A stretch of 64,000 bases of DNA, taken from a bacterium. GTDB lineage: Bacteria > UBP14 > UBA6098 > JAFGQG01. Shown piece by piece: positions 38,686 through 47,778 of the stretch. The stretch covers positions 16,350 through 80,349 of the forward strand of contig JAFGQG010000037.1 of assembly GCA_016935765.1 (NCBI GenBank), in the 5' to 3' direction. Position numbers and translations under genes: made by a program. Every line of letters starts with the position of its first letter. The first letter of the stretch is position 1. The notes under the pieces were generated by a model. The model saw nothing but the letters and a program-made list of their open reading frames with translations, was not told the DNA's origin and did not search any database.

Positions 38686-39566
38686 ATGAATAATCTGTTT
38701 GGGAACAATAAACTTATGGATATTATAACAGATATAAAACTTGGAGATTGTTTGGACGTTCTTAAGGAATATGCTGATGATTCAGTAAATTTAATATTTA
38801 CTTCTCCGCCTTATGCAGATCAAAGGAAAAGAACTTATGGTGGGATTCACCCTGATGATTATGTCGAATGGTTTTTACCAAGGTCAAAGGAATTTCTTCG
38901 CGTTCTAAAACCAAGGGGCACCTTTGTATTAAATATAAAGGAAAAAGTGATTGATGGTGAACGAAGCACTTATGTGATGGAACTGATTTTAGAAATGAGA
39001 AAACAGGGATGGCTTTGGACTGAGGAATTTATTTGGCATAAAAAAATTGTTACCCTGGGAAATGGCCAAATCGTTTTCGGGATGCATGGGAACGATTGCT
39101 GCAATTTAACAAAGGAAAAAAGTTTAATATGTATCAAGAAAAGGTTATGGTTCCCATGGGTGATTGGGCTAAAACAAGACTTAGAAATTTAAGCGAAACT
39201 GACATGAAAAGAGATGAATCCAAAGTGGGAAGCGGGTTTGGTAAAAACATTTCAAATTGGCTCAACAGAAAGAAAGCTTATCCTACAAATGTCTTACATC
39301 TAGCTACCGAATGTAGTAATAAAAACCATAGCGCTGCCTTTCCCGAGGATCTACCTGAGTGGTTTATAAAGCTCTTTACTAAACCAGGAGACACTGTTCT
39401 TGATCCGTTTATGGGGTCAGGTACCACAATATATGTTGCTAATAGAATGTCAAGAAACTCAATTGGAATCGATATATTACCCGAGTATTATGAGATGGTA
39501 AAGAGTGATTTTAGAACAAAGCAATTAGTATTATTCGAGTCGGGAGTTAATTATGAATCAACTTAA
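38686..39566 (+). pseudogene. Beta-class N4/N6 DNA methyltransferase, frameshifted in an A7 run
   Basis: The first frame (38686 to about 39046) has motif IV TSPPY (residues 39-43), YGGIHPDDYVEWF and WHKK. The second frame continues as NCYPGKWPNRFRDAWERLLQF, MVPMGDWAKTRL, GSGFGKN, NVLHLATEC and motif I DPFMGSGTT, ending at 39566. Motif IV before motif I is the beta class. The two halves join if the A7 run at 39040-39046 had eight A residues. As written the protein stops at 39192 and lacks the AdoMet-binding motif. The break may be real, an assembly error, or a slippery phase-variable tract. The last 14 bases overlap the restriction-enzyme gene. Confidence 0.85.
39040..39046 (+). repeat. A7 homopolymer at the methyltransferase frameshift
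   Basis: One extra A here restores a single 881-plus-one-base reading frame through all methyltransferase motifs, so this is the exact frameshift site. Confidence 0.8.
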
Positions 39567-40314
39567 GTTAAATGACGTGGTTAGTTATGTAGAGGAAAAC
39601 ATTTACTATTTTCATCAAAAACGAATTGAGAAATTGGATGAACTTAAACTAAAAAGAGTTTTATCCAGGAAAAACCCATATTTGTTTAAAGCAAAATATG
39701 TTCTCACATCAGAGCAAATAATAAGGGGAGTTGTTGATGCCTACTTATCCTCTAGTGAAGAAGGTATTTTCGGTGATTGGTTAGAGGGATTAGCACTATT
39801 TATTAACAATAAAGTATATAAAGGTTGGAAATCTGGGATTCCTGGTATTGATTTAGAATTCGATAAAGACAATGTAAGGTATATAATAAATATAAAATCT
39901 GGACCAAATTGGGCTAATAAAAGCCAGAAAGAAAAAATGCTTGCGGAATTTGCTGAGGCTAAGCGGACATTAGCAACAAGTGGTTCAAACCTAAATGTTG
40001 TAGCAGTAAACGGTTGTTGTTATGGAAGAAACAATAATCCACATAAATTTCCTAAAAAAGGACCAGATTATTTCAAATATTATGGTCAGGTGTTTTGGGA
40101 ATTCATATCTGGTAATCCACAGTTATATACCGATATTATAGAACCGCTTGGACATAAAGCTAAAGAAAGAAATGATATATTTTTGGAATCCTACGCTAAA
40201 ATGATAAATAAATTCACTAGAGAATTTGCAAATTACTTCTGTGATGATAATGGGCAAATAAATTGGCTCAGTCTCGTACAATTTAACTCTGGTAATGAAA
40301 AGCCGATTTTATAA
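39553..40314 (+). CDS. Type II restriction endonuclease (PmeII-like family)
   Basis: A 253-residue protein overlapping the methyltransferase by 14 bases, with GGGAG eight bases before its ATG. The blocks RKNPYLFKAKYVLTSEQI, YLSSSEEGIFGDWLEGLAL, PGIDLEFDKDN and IINIKSGPNWANKSQKEKM resemble a family I recall as PmeII-type endonucleases. The Asp of GIDLEF and the NIK of INIKSG fit a PD-(D/E)XK-like metal site with a variant acidic position. The frame shows no damage. It should cut DNA at the site its partner protects; the site is unknown. An intact nuclease beside a broken methyltransferase is odd. Confidence 0.75.
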   Translation: MNQLKLNDVVSYVEENIYYFHQKRIEKLDELKLKRVLSRKNPYLFKAKYVLTSEQIIRGVVDAYLSSSEEGIFGDWLEGLALFINNKVYKGWKSGIPGIDLEFDKDNVRYIINIKSGPNWANKSQKEKMLAEFAEAKRTLATSGSNLNVVAVNGCCYGRNNNPHKFPKKGPDYFKYYGQVFWEFISGNPQLYTDIIEPLGHKAKERNDIFLESYAKMINKFTREFANYFCDDNGQINWLSLVQFNSGNEKPIL

Positions 40315-40356
40315 TAATAAAAAAAACAAAATTCTTACTAGTACCAAAACATACAA

Positions 40357-41568
40357 TTAATACATCGGTGGAATGTACGTATCGAAGGCGTCAGGGAAGA
40401 GGTACGGCGACATATTCCACATGTGGGTTCCCATCATCGCTTCCTCCATCTTCTTTTTATACTCCTCACTTCCGGGTTCCGGCTGGCTTGAAGTTTCGGT
40501 CGATGGAGTTGCCGCAGCTTCACCCGCCATCTCTTCAGGGATATCGATTTGAGGCTGGTTCGGTGCACTCCCCTGGTTCAGACTTTGCAAAATGTAAGTT
40601 AAAAGGAGGGATGGATTGTAGCCCGTGAAGCTATCCTCGGGACCGTAGATATCTGCCCACATACCCTGGGTGCCGTCCGTCATGGAGACAGCGAAACCGA
40701 TTATGTTGACATCGCTTTCCACATAACTGAAAAGCACTCCTCCAATATCGGGCTGCTCTGAAATCCTATTGTTACTAATAATATTGAATGATGGGTACAG
40801 CATTCTCATCTCGTCAGCAAGGAAGTTGATTATCTGGTCGCTCGAATATGGGACCTCGAACTGCAGAGGATAGAGGTCTATCGCAGGACTGAGTTGGTTG
40901 GCAGGATCCTGCGTTATAGTGGCTCCCGCTTCGCTGAGTGTGACCGTCCAATCTGCGGGATAGTACATCGAAAAGCTATTGTCTTCAGCGGTATAAACAG
41001 CCATAGTCAAACCCTGGAATTCAATGGTTTCTGCGCTTGTTGATATGTCAGATACAGAGCCCTTTCCTACCTTGAAAGTTTCGGCGAAATGTTTGAAATC
41101 GCCGCTGAATTGGTTATAGGCAATTTGAGTGGTTCTCATCTGCACCCAGAAGGCTCTCTTTCCGCTGATGACATAGTAGTCTTCCATCACGAAAGTTATA
41201 TCAAATAGCAGTTGTTCTTCGGTTATCGTGTAGAGCTTCTTCAAGGCTGGGGCACCCCCAATGCTGGTCTTGCTCTCCTGGATAACGGTATAACCCGGCA
41301 GGTAGATCAGGTCGTTCTCTTCGATGTCCGCGGCTAAGCCGTAAATATCGAAATCGATCTCCAGGTCAGCGACCATGATTATAAGATCAGCCAGCATCTC
41401 GTTCCTTACGCACGAAAAGTAGTATGTAAATGCGACCGTCGAATCGAAATGCCATTCGGAAGGGAGGTCAACCTGGAAAAAATCCTGTGGTTCCTGGTAA
41501 ACCTCCGCGAAACATATCGAAACTAAAATGATTAAAATCGCAATCAAAAACAAGTGGCTCTTTTTCAT
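40357..41568 (-). CDS. Secreted protein with two PsbP-like repeats
   Basis: A 403-residue protein with a clear signal peptide (MKKSHLFLIAILIILVSICFA). Two similar domains follow: residues about 25-170 (FFQVDLPSEWHFD ... FKHFAETFKV) and about 185-330 (SFSMYYPADWTVTL ... LTYILQSLN). Both have the F-x-x-x-x-P-x-x-W pattern of PsbP/MOG1-like folds. A Pro/Glu/Ser-rich linker and a short tail follow. GGGAGAA precedes the ATG. Function unknown. It is convergent with the restriction gene and stands alone. Confidence 0.7.
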   Translation of the reverse strand: MKKSHLFLIAILIILVSICFAEVYQEPQDFFQVDLPSEWHFDSTVAFTYYFSCVRNEMLADLIIMVADLEIDFDIYGLAADIEENDLIYLPGYTVIQESKTSIGGAPALKKLYTITEEQLLFDITFVMEDYYVISGKRAFWVQMRTTQIAYNQFSGDFKHFAETFKVGKGSVSDISTSAETIEFQGLTMAVYTAEDNSFSMYYPADWTVTLSEAGATITQDPANQLSPAIDLYPLQFEVPYSSDQIINFLADEMRMLYPSFNIISNNRISEQPDIGGVLFSYVESDVNIIGFAVSMTDGTQGMWADIYGPEDSFTGYNPSLLLTYILQSLNQGSAPNQPQIDIPEEMAGEAAATPSTETSSQPEPGSEEYKKKMEEAMMGTHMWNMSPYLFPDAFDTYIPPMY

Positions 41569-41677
41569 CTATTCTCCCGCAAATTAGTATTAAAACTGTT
41601 CTATAAAATTATTTACGTATTATTTTGTATGTAACTTCTCCTGTGAAGTTGAATAAACGTTAAAAGCTTACTAATTA

Positions 41678-42220
41678 CTAACCGTTCAGTGTTTCCGTGT
41701 CTGGTTTTACTTTCGATTTGAAGAGAAGGAACGAACAAACAAAAATAGTGAGCAAGCCGGCGGTTGTAAGCCACAAGCCCACATTAGTGAAATTTTCAAC
41801 CACTCCCCCGAGTATTCCAAAATCACCCAACTTTGCAGATAGGAGTATCAATGATGAAGCCCACAAGAATATCGGGAAGAGGGAATTTATTATCAGGTTA
41901 TCCCTGACGCGTTTGAATTTGTCTGTTTTGGATTTGAGTGTCACCATCCTGATTAATGATAATAAAGCACCGATGACAGGAAACGAAAAATTGATAATTA
42001 TGGTCATGAATATGAACGACATATCGTCAGTCAAAGACGCAAAGTCCTTAAGGGTGCCGGAAGCAACTATTCTGAAAAGCCTCCATCCGCTAATAGGTAT
42101 CGCTTGTCCCATGAATGATACGCTTCCATAGGGTAAGAAAAATGCCAGAAACACAGCAATACAAGCCACAATAATAATTATCCTGACAATATTATTTACG
42201 TACTTGATCTTATTAATCAT
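41678..42220 (-). CDS. Four-helix membrane protein, unknown function
   Basis: A 180-residue protein with four predicted transmembrane segments (about residues 12-30, 68-90, 112-130 and 145-168). AAGGAG lies before the ATG and a consensus promoter (42250-42278) drives it, so it is probably well expressed. I recognise no family. The basic segment KSKTDKFKRVRDN between helices 2 and 3 should be cytoplasmic. Confidence 0.65.
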   Translation of the reverse strand: MINKIKYVNNIVRIIIIVACIAVFLAFFLPYGSVSFMGQAIPISGWRLFRIVASGTLKDFASLTDDMSFIFMTIIINFSFPVIGALLSLIRMVTLKSKTDKFKRVRDNLIINSLFPIFLWASSLILLSAKLGDFGILGGVVENFTNVGLWLTTAGLLTIFVCSFLLFKSKVKPDTETLNG

Positions 42221-42249
42221 TACATTTCTCCTTGAATAAAATATTATTT

Positions 42250-42278
42250 ATTATAGCAAGAATAATTAAAAATGTCAA
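42250..42278 (-). promoter_or_regulatory. Consensus sigma70 promoter
   Basis: On the minus strand TTGACA, a 17-base spacer and TATAAT, 30 bases before the start of the four-helix membrane protein. Confidence 0.75.
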
Positions 42279-42320
42279 GTTAATTCAGCCTTTCAAACCT
42301 GTCGAATATTTGGTTAATAG

Positions 42321-44027
42321 TTATTTCAAATACATTACCCTGATCGATGTTTCCATATTATTCGCTTCTACTCTTACAAGGTAGATGCCGGAGGGCGCGG
42401 ATTCACCAGGAGTCCACTGCTTTTCTCCCTCGTCAAGTGTTTCAATCAATTTGCCTTTAAGGTTATATATACTCAGCCTTCCACTTTGTGGAGAGTTGAT
42501 GTAACATGTACTGTTAAAGGGGTTAGGATAGGCGTAGGTTTTATAGTCTGTAGGAACGCTATTATTATCCGTTTCAGAGTAGCCAAGTTCCCTGTATGAA
42601 GTAAACACGACCAGGACCGGATGGTTAAAATCCTGCTGTGATTCTCCGCTTGTGAAAAATATATAGCCATCCCCGGTATTCAATTCCTCTTTGAGAATTA
42701 TTCCTTTATTGACTAAAGATGGCAGATTCCATGCTCTTACAATTGAAGTTACGTCCCAGGAGTACCATTCCTGTTCAGGGGTATAATCATTGAACGTTTG
42801 AATATCGGTATAATCGATATCCCTATCTAACGGTACTCCATCGACGCCGGCAATAGCCCAGGGGTTGATATCATATTTGGAATGGGTCCAGCATGCGAGG
42901 TTATCTCCGACGGATTGAGTGGCTCCCAGGTAAGTTGTGCTGTTTCCATCCTCGAAATCCCCTTCGTTCCAGTACCTGTTCACCTTGTAAGTACTGAGGG
43001 GTTTATCACCATACACTCCCCATGTGTTTCCGAAATAATAGAGGAAAATCTTTGCTGAGTCGATCTCTACGAGAGTAGTATCGAAGTTGTCTATTTCCCA
43101 TTGCAGCAGTATAGCGCCATGACCGGTTCCTTCATCGTTCGAAGCAATCAAGCAATCTTCGCCGCCTGCGTTATTCAGGGGATGGTAGCTGAGCAAATGC
43201 GTGTCTTTGGTATCCTGATAACCGCAGTTATAGTGGCTTCTCTGGTACACGTAATCCATGTTCACATCTATCGCCCAGGCTCTTTGCATCTGGAGAGCAG
43301 TGAGAGCAGCGCAATTTTCTATCCCCCCGGGGTAGTAGTCCCAGTGGTTATCATAAGTCCATGGGATCAGGGCTTTCGCAGCTATATAACTTAAGTAACC
43401 GGTTGCCATTACCGTGGAATATGTCGCCTGGAGACCAGTTGTACCTAAAGTTAGCATATCTTCGGTCACGTTGGAATCGCCGTACAATTCATATACTTCG
43501 ATTATTGTTTCGATAGGCCAGTACCAGCTGAATGAACTGATCGATTTTTCGTAAGCAACAATTATATCCAGGGAGCCCTCGATGATTTCCTCGGTAGTTG
43601 CGTCCTGGGTCATTCCTTCATCCAAAGCTGTATGCTCACCAGTGCCTCCGTGCCATATCCTATCCGAGTAGATGTGAGAGAGAACACCGAGGCAAAATGC
43701 CAGCTCCCTTTTTGCCTGATTGGTGGTCATATCTGGATACTTTTCTGCAAGATGCTCTATGTATATATTCCCGAACCTCATGCTATGCGCATGCCAGGAG
43801 ATTGTATCATTTATCACCACTAACGCCCAATCAGGGAAGGTTGACCCTGAATAAATTTCCCCCCTGTATGTATCGACGAATGTATATAAATCGGGGAAAA
43901 TCCCTTCATCCAGGTACTGTCTCGTTAATTGTATGATTTCCATGTGTGTTCTGGGAGCCCAGGCAAGAATACTGGTAACGGTCACCAATAAGATCAGGAG
44001 CGAAAAAAATATCGTATTTTTGTTCAT
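42321..44027 (-). CDS. Secreted zinc phospholipase C-like protein with DNRLRE and sorting domains
   Basis: A 568-residue protein. The signal peptide ends at LA, leaving mature Trp 23 in WAPRTHMEI. An N-terminal Trp followed by His is the zinc-binding start of zinc-dependent phospholipase C, and GVLSHIYSDRIWH supplies further ligands. Residues about 290-480 form a DNRLRE/CBM96-like jelly roll (IDSAKIFLYYFG, VNRYWNEGDFE, YSWDVTSIVRAW, GYIFFTSGE). The end is a type A sorting domain (YPNPFNSTCYIN ... GIYLVRVEAN ... VMYLK), predicting T9SS export and surface attachment. GGAGG precedes the ATG. Substrate unproven; lipid or surface phosphodiester is likely. Confidence 0.82.
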   Translation of the reverse strand: MNKNTIFFSLLILLVTVTSILAWAPRTHMEIIQLTRQYLDEGIFPDLYTFVDTYRGEIYSGSTFPDWALVVINDTISWHAHSMRFGNIYIEHLAEKYPDMTTNQAKRELAFCLGVLSHIYSDRIWHGGTGEHTALDEGMTQDATTEEIIEGSLDIIVAYEKSISSFSWYWPIETIIEVYELYGDSNVTEDMLTLGTTGLQATYSTVMATGYLSYIAAKALIPWTYDNHWDYYPGGIENCAALTALQMQRAWAIDVNMDYVYQRSHYNCGYQDTKDTHLLSYHPLNNAGGEDCLIASNDEGTGHGAILLQWEIDNFDTTLVEIDSAKIFLYYFGNTWGVYGDKPLSTYKVNRYWNEGDFEDGNSTTYLGATQSVGDNLACWTHSKYDINPWAIAGVDGVPLDRDIDYTDIQTFNDYTPEQEWYSWDVTSIVRAWNLPSLVNKGIILKEELNTGDGYIFFTSGESQQDFNHPVLVVFTSYRELGYSETDNNSVPTDYKTYAYPNPFNSTCYINSPQSGRLSIYNLKGKLIETLDEGEKQWTPGESAPSGIYLVRVEANNMETSIRVMYLK

Positions 44028-44084
44028 TCAATACCTCCTGAAATGAAAATATATATTGCCAACTTATTTATACAAATAAAAAAT

Positions 44085-44099
44085 ACTGAAAATTTCAGT
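44085..44099. promoter_or_regulatory. 15-base perfect palindrome upstream of the phospholipase gene
   Basis: ACTGAAA-A-TTTCAGT lies 58 bases before the start and could be an operator. No other evidence supports a role. Confidence 0.25.
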
Positions 44100-44277
44100 G
44101 GAATCAAGTTATTTTTGCTGCCATATTATAAAGTTGTCATAATCAACTATATTTCGAATGGAACTTCCGGTTTAATTTGAATTCGGTGTTCTCCCATCAA
44201 GAATGCGACTGGTGTTGTTGAGTTAGAACTAATCAATAGATACGATGTCTGAATCTTATAAAAGCTTTATTGGGTTT

Positions 44278-44314
44278 AAACCAGGCGGAACCTTGCTCGG
44301 TCTTCTGCCGGTTT
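44278..44314 (-). terminator. Imperfect hairpin after the AlbA_2/winged-helix operon
   Basis: AAACC-AGGCGGAA pairs imperfectly with CTTCTGCC-GGTTT about 10 bases past the stop at 44324. There is no U-run, so this is a weak candidate. Confidence 0.3.
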
Positions 44315-44323
44315 GCAACCACT

Positions 44324-44722
44324 TCAAACTTTGATATCTTCAACTTTCCGAAGCCCTTCCCTTGATAAACGCACTTGGTTCGTTTCCTCGTCATATTCAA
44401 TGAGATTGTTCTTCTGAAGTGCTCTTAACACATCCCGTCTGAAATAGCTCAAATGTCTGTGTCTTGTCCATTCGAACAGCGAAAAATCAAGCACCGAATT
44501 AGGGTATTGCGAATAAAGGAGCAGGAGAACTTTATCTTCATAAGGAATATTTTTCTTGAGTTTTTGGGTTGTTCCCTTCCCCATTTTTATATTGATATAA
44601 TATTCTTCTTCAAGGAGAATGTCCAACGCGCGGTTAAAAGCTGCAGGCTGCATACTATCGGGTACTTCCGATGCAATTTTCGCCGCTTTCTTGAAAATAT
44701 TTTTAAGGTCGCTATTTACCAT
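44324..44722 (-). CDS. Winged-helix-like protein paired with an AlbA_2 gene
   Basis: A 132-residue cytoplasmic protein. The C-terminal half (HLSYFRRDVLRALQKNNLIEYDEETNQVRLSREGLRKVEDI) has the spacing of a winged-helix fold. The N-terminal half is helical (LKNIFKKAAKIASEVPD, AAFNRALDILLEEEYY). It starts 24 bases after the stop of the AlbA_2 gene, so both are in one transcript. The pairing suggests DNA binding or regulation, but I know of no named family. Confidence 0.6.
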   Translation of the reverse strand: MVNSDLKNIFKKAAKIASEVPDSMQPAAFNRALDILLEEEYYINIKMGKGTTQKLKKNIPYEDKVLLLLYSQYPNSVLDFSLFEWTRHRHLSYFRRDVLRALQKNNLIEYDEETNQVRLSREGLRKVEDIKV

Positions 44723-44746
44723 TCCGGGCTTTATCTATGATTTGTT

Positions 44747-46105
44747 TCACGCGTAGTGTTTTCCCGCGGTGCTCTTGGACAATCCCTGTATCACATTACT
44801 TAACCCATAAAGGTTTTCAGGAGCCATTCCCAGCGAAAAACCGAGAGCTTCGAAAACAATGCCAAGAAGACTATAAAGTGAATCCTGTTCAGCATTGATT
44901 TGAATGAGGTTTCCATCTCTGAAGGGTGGTATTTCTATCCTTTCCTTTTGACAGGTGGGATAACCCCATTTTTCAACAAGATTCAGGTATTCCGCATCAT
45001 CGAAAAAAACCAGGGCTCCTCTCAAGTCAGTGAATCTCAAGCGAACGTTCAATCCCTTCGAAAAGTTATGATTATGCAGCAGTGTGCAGTATTGATGGAA
45101 TACAGTTGCAAAAACCATGAAGAATTTAAATCCGTTGATTATTCTCAATACTTTAGCGTCCTCCTCGGACATCCTGTCCAGGAAAACCTTGTAAAGCTCA
45201 GATTCCTGGAATATATCGGGTATGAATACAAACGGGAATATGGTTGGCAGCTTGGGAATAGGAATGACCACTTTAGCGTTGCCGTTCTCGAACAATTCGA
45301 GAGTAAGCCCCGTATAATCAGAGGCTTTATCATCTTGCTGAACGTGCCTGATGACGTATGAATTTACTGAAGTAAATATATTCTGAAAAACTATGTCATT
45401 TTTACCGGGATCGGTCACATAATCGGGCGCTTGAGAAAATGCTTCTTTCAAATCATCGAAAAATTTAGCAGAGTGATAATCCCTGTACTTCTGTTTATCG
45501 AAAGGCAGCACATAGAAATACATCTCCATGAAACCGAGCTGTTCTTCCTTTTTAAGGCTTACGATACTGAACGGGTTATTTGAAAAGGCCTCGATCCTTT
45601 CTTTGAGATCATACGACCTTTCGATCAATTTCTGGACGGTATCGCGCTCCGTCTCCTCAACAGGCTCTGATTGATTCCCTGCTCTCCTGAATATTTTCCC
45701 TTCCTTCGTTAGATAGGGAGCGTCAGAACCCTCTTCCACATAAACCACCATGACAGCTTTATTGTTATCGACCCATACCAGTTTCATATCGAAAAATGGA
45801 ACCGGTCTCAACTGGTCTCTTATTATCTCTTCCAATTTTTCTTTAGGATTGTCGATACTCAAGAGGTCAAAACCCTCGATCGTCTCAGCATGGGTTTGCT
45901 CATTGGTAGTGACTCCAATAATGTACCAACCTCCATAACTGTTAGCGAAGGATGCAATAGACCGGGCGATCTCCTTTTCAGATTCGGGGTATACATTAAC
46001 AAACTGAATGTACCAACCCTCTACCACTTCATCTTCGATCAATTTCTGAAGATCATCTTTATCAAGCTCATTGATGTCCTTATTGAAAGGATTGAATTTA
46101 ACCAT
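44747..46105 (-). CDS. AlbA_2 (Schlafen-like) domain protein
   Basis: A 452-residue protein. The N-terminal domain (residues about 15-150) has the AlbA_2/AAA_4 signature: EKEIARSIASFANSYGGWYIIGVT, then IEGFDLLSIDNPKEKLEEIIRDQLRP and a final GKIFRRAGNQSEPV. The rest (about 165-450) is an unrecognised domain with YFYVLPFDKQKYR and PTIFPFVFIPDIFQESE. AlbA_2 proteins bind nucleic acid and act as regulators or defence effectors. A consensus-like promoter lies at 46155-46183. The winged-helix partner gene follows. Confidence 0.72.
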   Translation of the reverse strand: MVKFNPFNKDINELDKDDLQKLIEDEVVEGWYIQFVNVYPESEKEIARSIASFANSYGGWYIIGVTTNEQTHAETIEGFDLLSIDNPKEKLEEIIRDQLRPVPFFDMKLVWVDNNKAVMVVYVEEGSDAPYLTKEGKIFRRAGNQSEPVEETERDTVQKLIERSYDLKERIEAFSNNPFSIVSLKKEEQLGFMEMYFYVLPFDKQKYRDYHSAKFFDDLKEAFSQAPDYVTDPGKNDIVFQNIFTSVNSYVIRHVQQDDKASDYTGLTLELFENGNAKVVIPIPKLPTIFPFVFIPDIFQESELYKVFLDRMSEEDAKVLRIINGFKFFMVFATVFHQYCTLLHNHNFSKGLNVRLRFTDLRGALVFFDDAEYLNLVEKWGYPTCQKERIEIPPFRDGNLIQINAEQDSLYSLLGIVFEALGFSLGMAPENLYGLSNVIQGLSKSTAGKHYA

Positions 46106-46154
46106 ATAAAAAGCCTTCCTTAAATTGCAAACTTTCCGCTTAGTATTGAAAAAT

Positions 46155-46183
46155 AATATACACTAAATCTGGTAATTTGTCAA
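46155..46183 (-). promoter_or_regulatory. Consensus-like promoter for AlbA_2 operon
   Basis: TTGACA, 17 bases, TATATT on the minus strand, about 50 bases before the start at 46105. Confidence 0.7.
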
Positions 46184-46293
46184 GTATTATAAAGGTGGGA
46201 GAAAAAAAATACAAATATTCTTTGCGTAAGTTTTATATAGATATATATTTTGAAATTAAAAATAATGGTGCAACAGCAAAAATTAAGAAAACG

Positions 46294-47652
46294 ATGAGAT
46301 ACATTTTTTACTTTTCATTTTCTCTGGTTCTTTTAACCTCCTCTCTATTCGCTGCGGGATTACATCTTCCAGGTGTCGGAGCTAAGGGGATATCGATGGG
46401 TGGAGCTTTTCGGGCAATAGCTGACGATCCTTCAGCAATTTATTGGAATCCCGCCGGGATATCCTTCATAGGCAATAATGAATTGCTGTTAACCGGGCAG
46501 TTTTTATACGATGATTTTTCCTACACCCCCAATGAAACCATGCTTAATACCGCACATGTTGTTCGGGAAGGTGAACAGAAATTGAAAAGCAATACGTTTA
46601 TCCTTGGACACCTGTTTTCATCATTCGGGGTACGGGCACTGGAAAATTTCAGGTTTGGGATGGGGGTTTATTCGCCACTCGGAGTTGGAAGCACGTGGGA
46701 TATTATGAAGGATGACGACCTGGATTACATCGCGGTGTTCAATTCCATTCCCCTAACCACTACTGAGACTCTCCCCGAAAATGATTTCATTGGAACTATA
46801 GGCGCATACACATTCAGTCCGACCATAAGCTATAAACCGGTGGAGGAGCTCTCCTTTGGTGTAGGTTTACTTTCCACATATTCCCAAATAGATGTCGCGA
46901 TGCCGGTAACCGATTCCACTCAGATGCTTGCTGACACGGGACTTATTTTCGAAGAGGCTGAAATGTCCGGAATGAGCTGGGGATTAAACTTTGGGATTTT
47001 GTACAAACCAACCACCCGTTTCAGCGCGGGATTCAGCTTCAAGTGGGAGACGCCGATTAAATACTCGGGCGATTACTTGGAAACGGTCTATAAATTCTAC
47101 AACGAGGATTTCGCCTTCCTGCTTCCGGGAGGGCTCACTGTAAAGGATAAAATCGACGCCCAGATAGACCTGAAACGACCGATATGCACTGGTTTAGGCG
47201 TGGCTTACAAACCGGTAAACAACCTTACTCTCTCCCTCGACCTTTCATACACTCATTGGTCTATTATCGACTCGGTAGAATTGAAAACCACTGATAACGA
47301 CTCCACACTTGAAAAACTTAAATTGAATTGGGATAACTGTTTCAGGGTCTCTGGCGGTCTGGAATATCGCCTTTCCCGCTACGCTATTAGAGCAGGATTA
47401 TTCTATGAACCTCACCCTCCAACTCCTGAATACCAAAATCTATTCCTTATGGATTTTAATGACAACGTTGCACTAAGCCTGGGTTTCGCAGCATACTTCA
47501 GAAAATTGGTAATCGAAATCTCGGGAGAATACGAATTCTTCAAGGACAAAGAGTTCGAGGATTATTACGAGGAAAATGCTCTCGTCAACATACCTGGAAT
47601 CTATGGCGGGTTCGTCGCAGACCTGACTTTATCGTTTAAGTATATCTTCTAG
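46294..47652 (+). CDS. FadL/OmpP1-type outer-membrane transporter
   Basis: A 452-residue protein from ATG 46294, the first codon that gives a proper signal peptide (MRYIFYFSFSLVLLTSSLFA). An in-frame TTG at 46177 would add 39 residues before the signal and is unlikely. The mature start GLHLPGVGAKGISMGGAFRA, followed by ADDPSAIYWNPAGI, is the FadL hatch signature. A 14-strand barrel follows (GMGVYSPLGVGSTWD, FSAGFSFKWETP, YAIRAGLFYE), ending in FKYIF. Family members carry hydrophobic substrates such as fatty acids or aromatics across the outer membrane. There is no strong ribosome site. Confidence 0.82.
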   Translation: MRYIFYFSFSLVLLTSSLFAAGLHLPGVGAKGISMGGAFRAIADDPSAIYWNPAGISFIGNNELLLTGQFLYDDFSYTPNETMLNTAHVVREGEQKLKSNTFILGHLFSSFGVRALENFRFGMGVYSPLGVGSTWDIMKDDDLDYIAVFNSIPLTTTETLPENDFIGTIGAYTFSPTISYKPVEELSFGVGLLSTYSQIDVAMPVTDSTQMLADTGLIFEEAEMSGMSWGLNFGILYKPTTRFSAGFSFKWETPIKYSGDYLETVYKFYNEDFAFLLPGGLTVKDKIDAQIDLKRPICTGLGVAYKPVNNLTLSLDLSYTHWSIIDSVELKTTDNDSTLEKLKLNWDNCFRVSGGLEYRLSRYAIRAGLFYEPHPPTPEYQNLFLMDFNDNVALSLGFAAYFRKLVIEISGEYEFFKDKEFEDYYEENALVNIPGIYGGFVADLTLSFKYIF

Positions 47653-47746
47653 CATGAAGGAATACAGAATCAACCTGATAAATCTTGCGCGGTGGATTAC
47701 ACATTATTTCGGTTACAACCATCACAAATAGACAAGAGTGATTTAC

Positions 47747-47775
47747 TTGACAATATTAATTTTACTTGTTATAAT
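47747..47775 (+). promoter_or_regulatory. Consensus promoter abutting the alkyltransferase start
   Basis: TTGACA, 17 bases, TATAAT. The -10 box ends only three bases before the ATG at 47779. Confidence 0.6.
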
Positions 47776-47778
47776 AAT

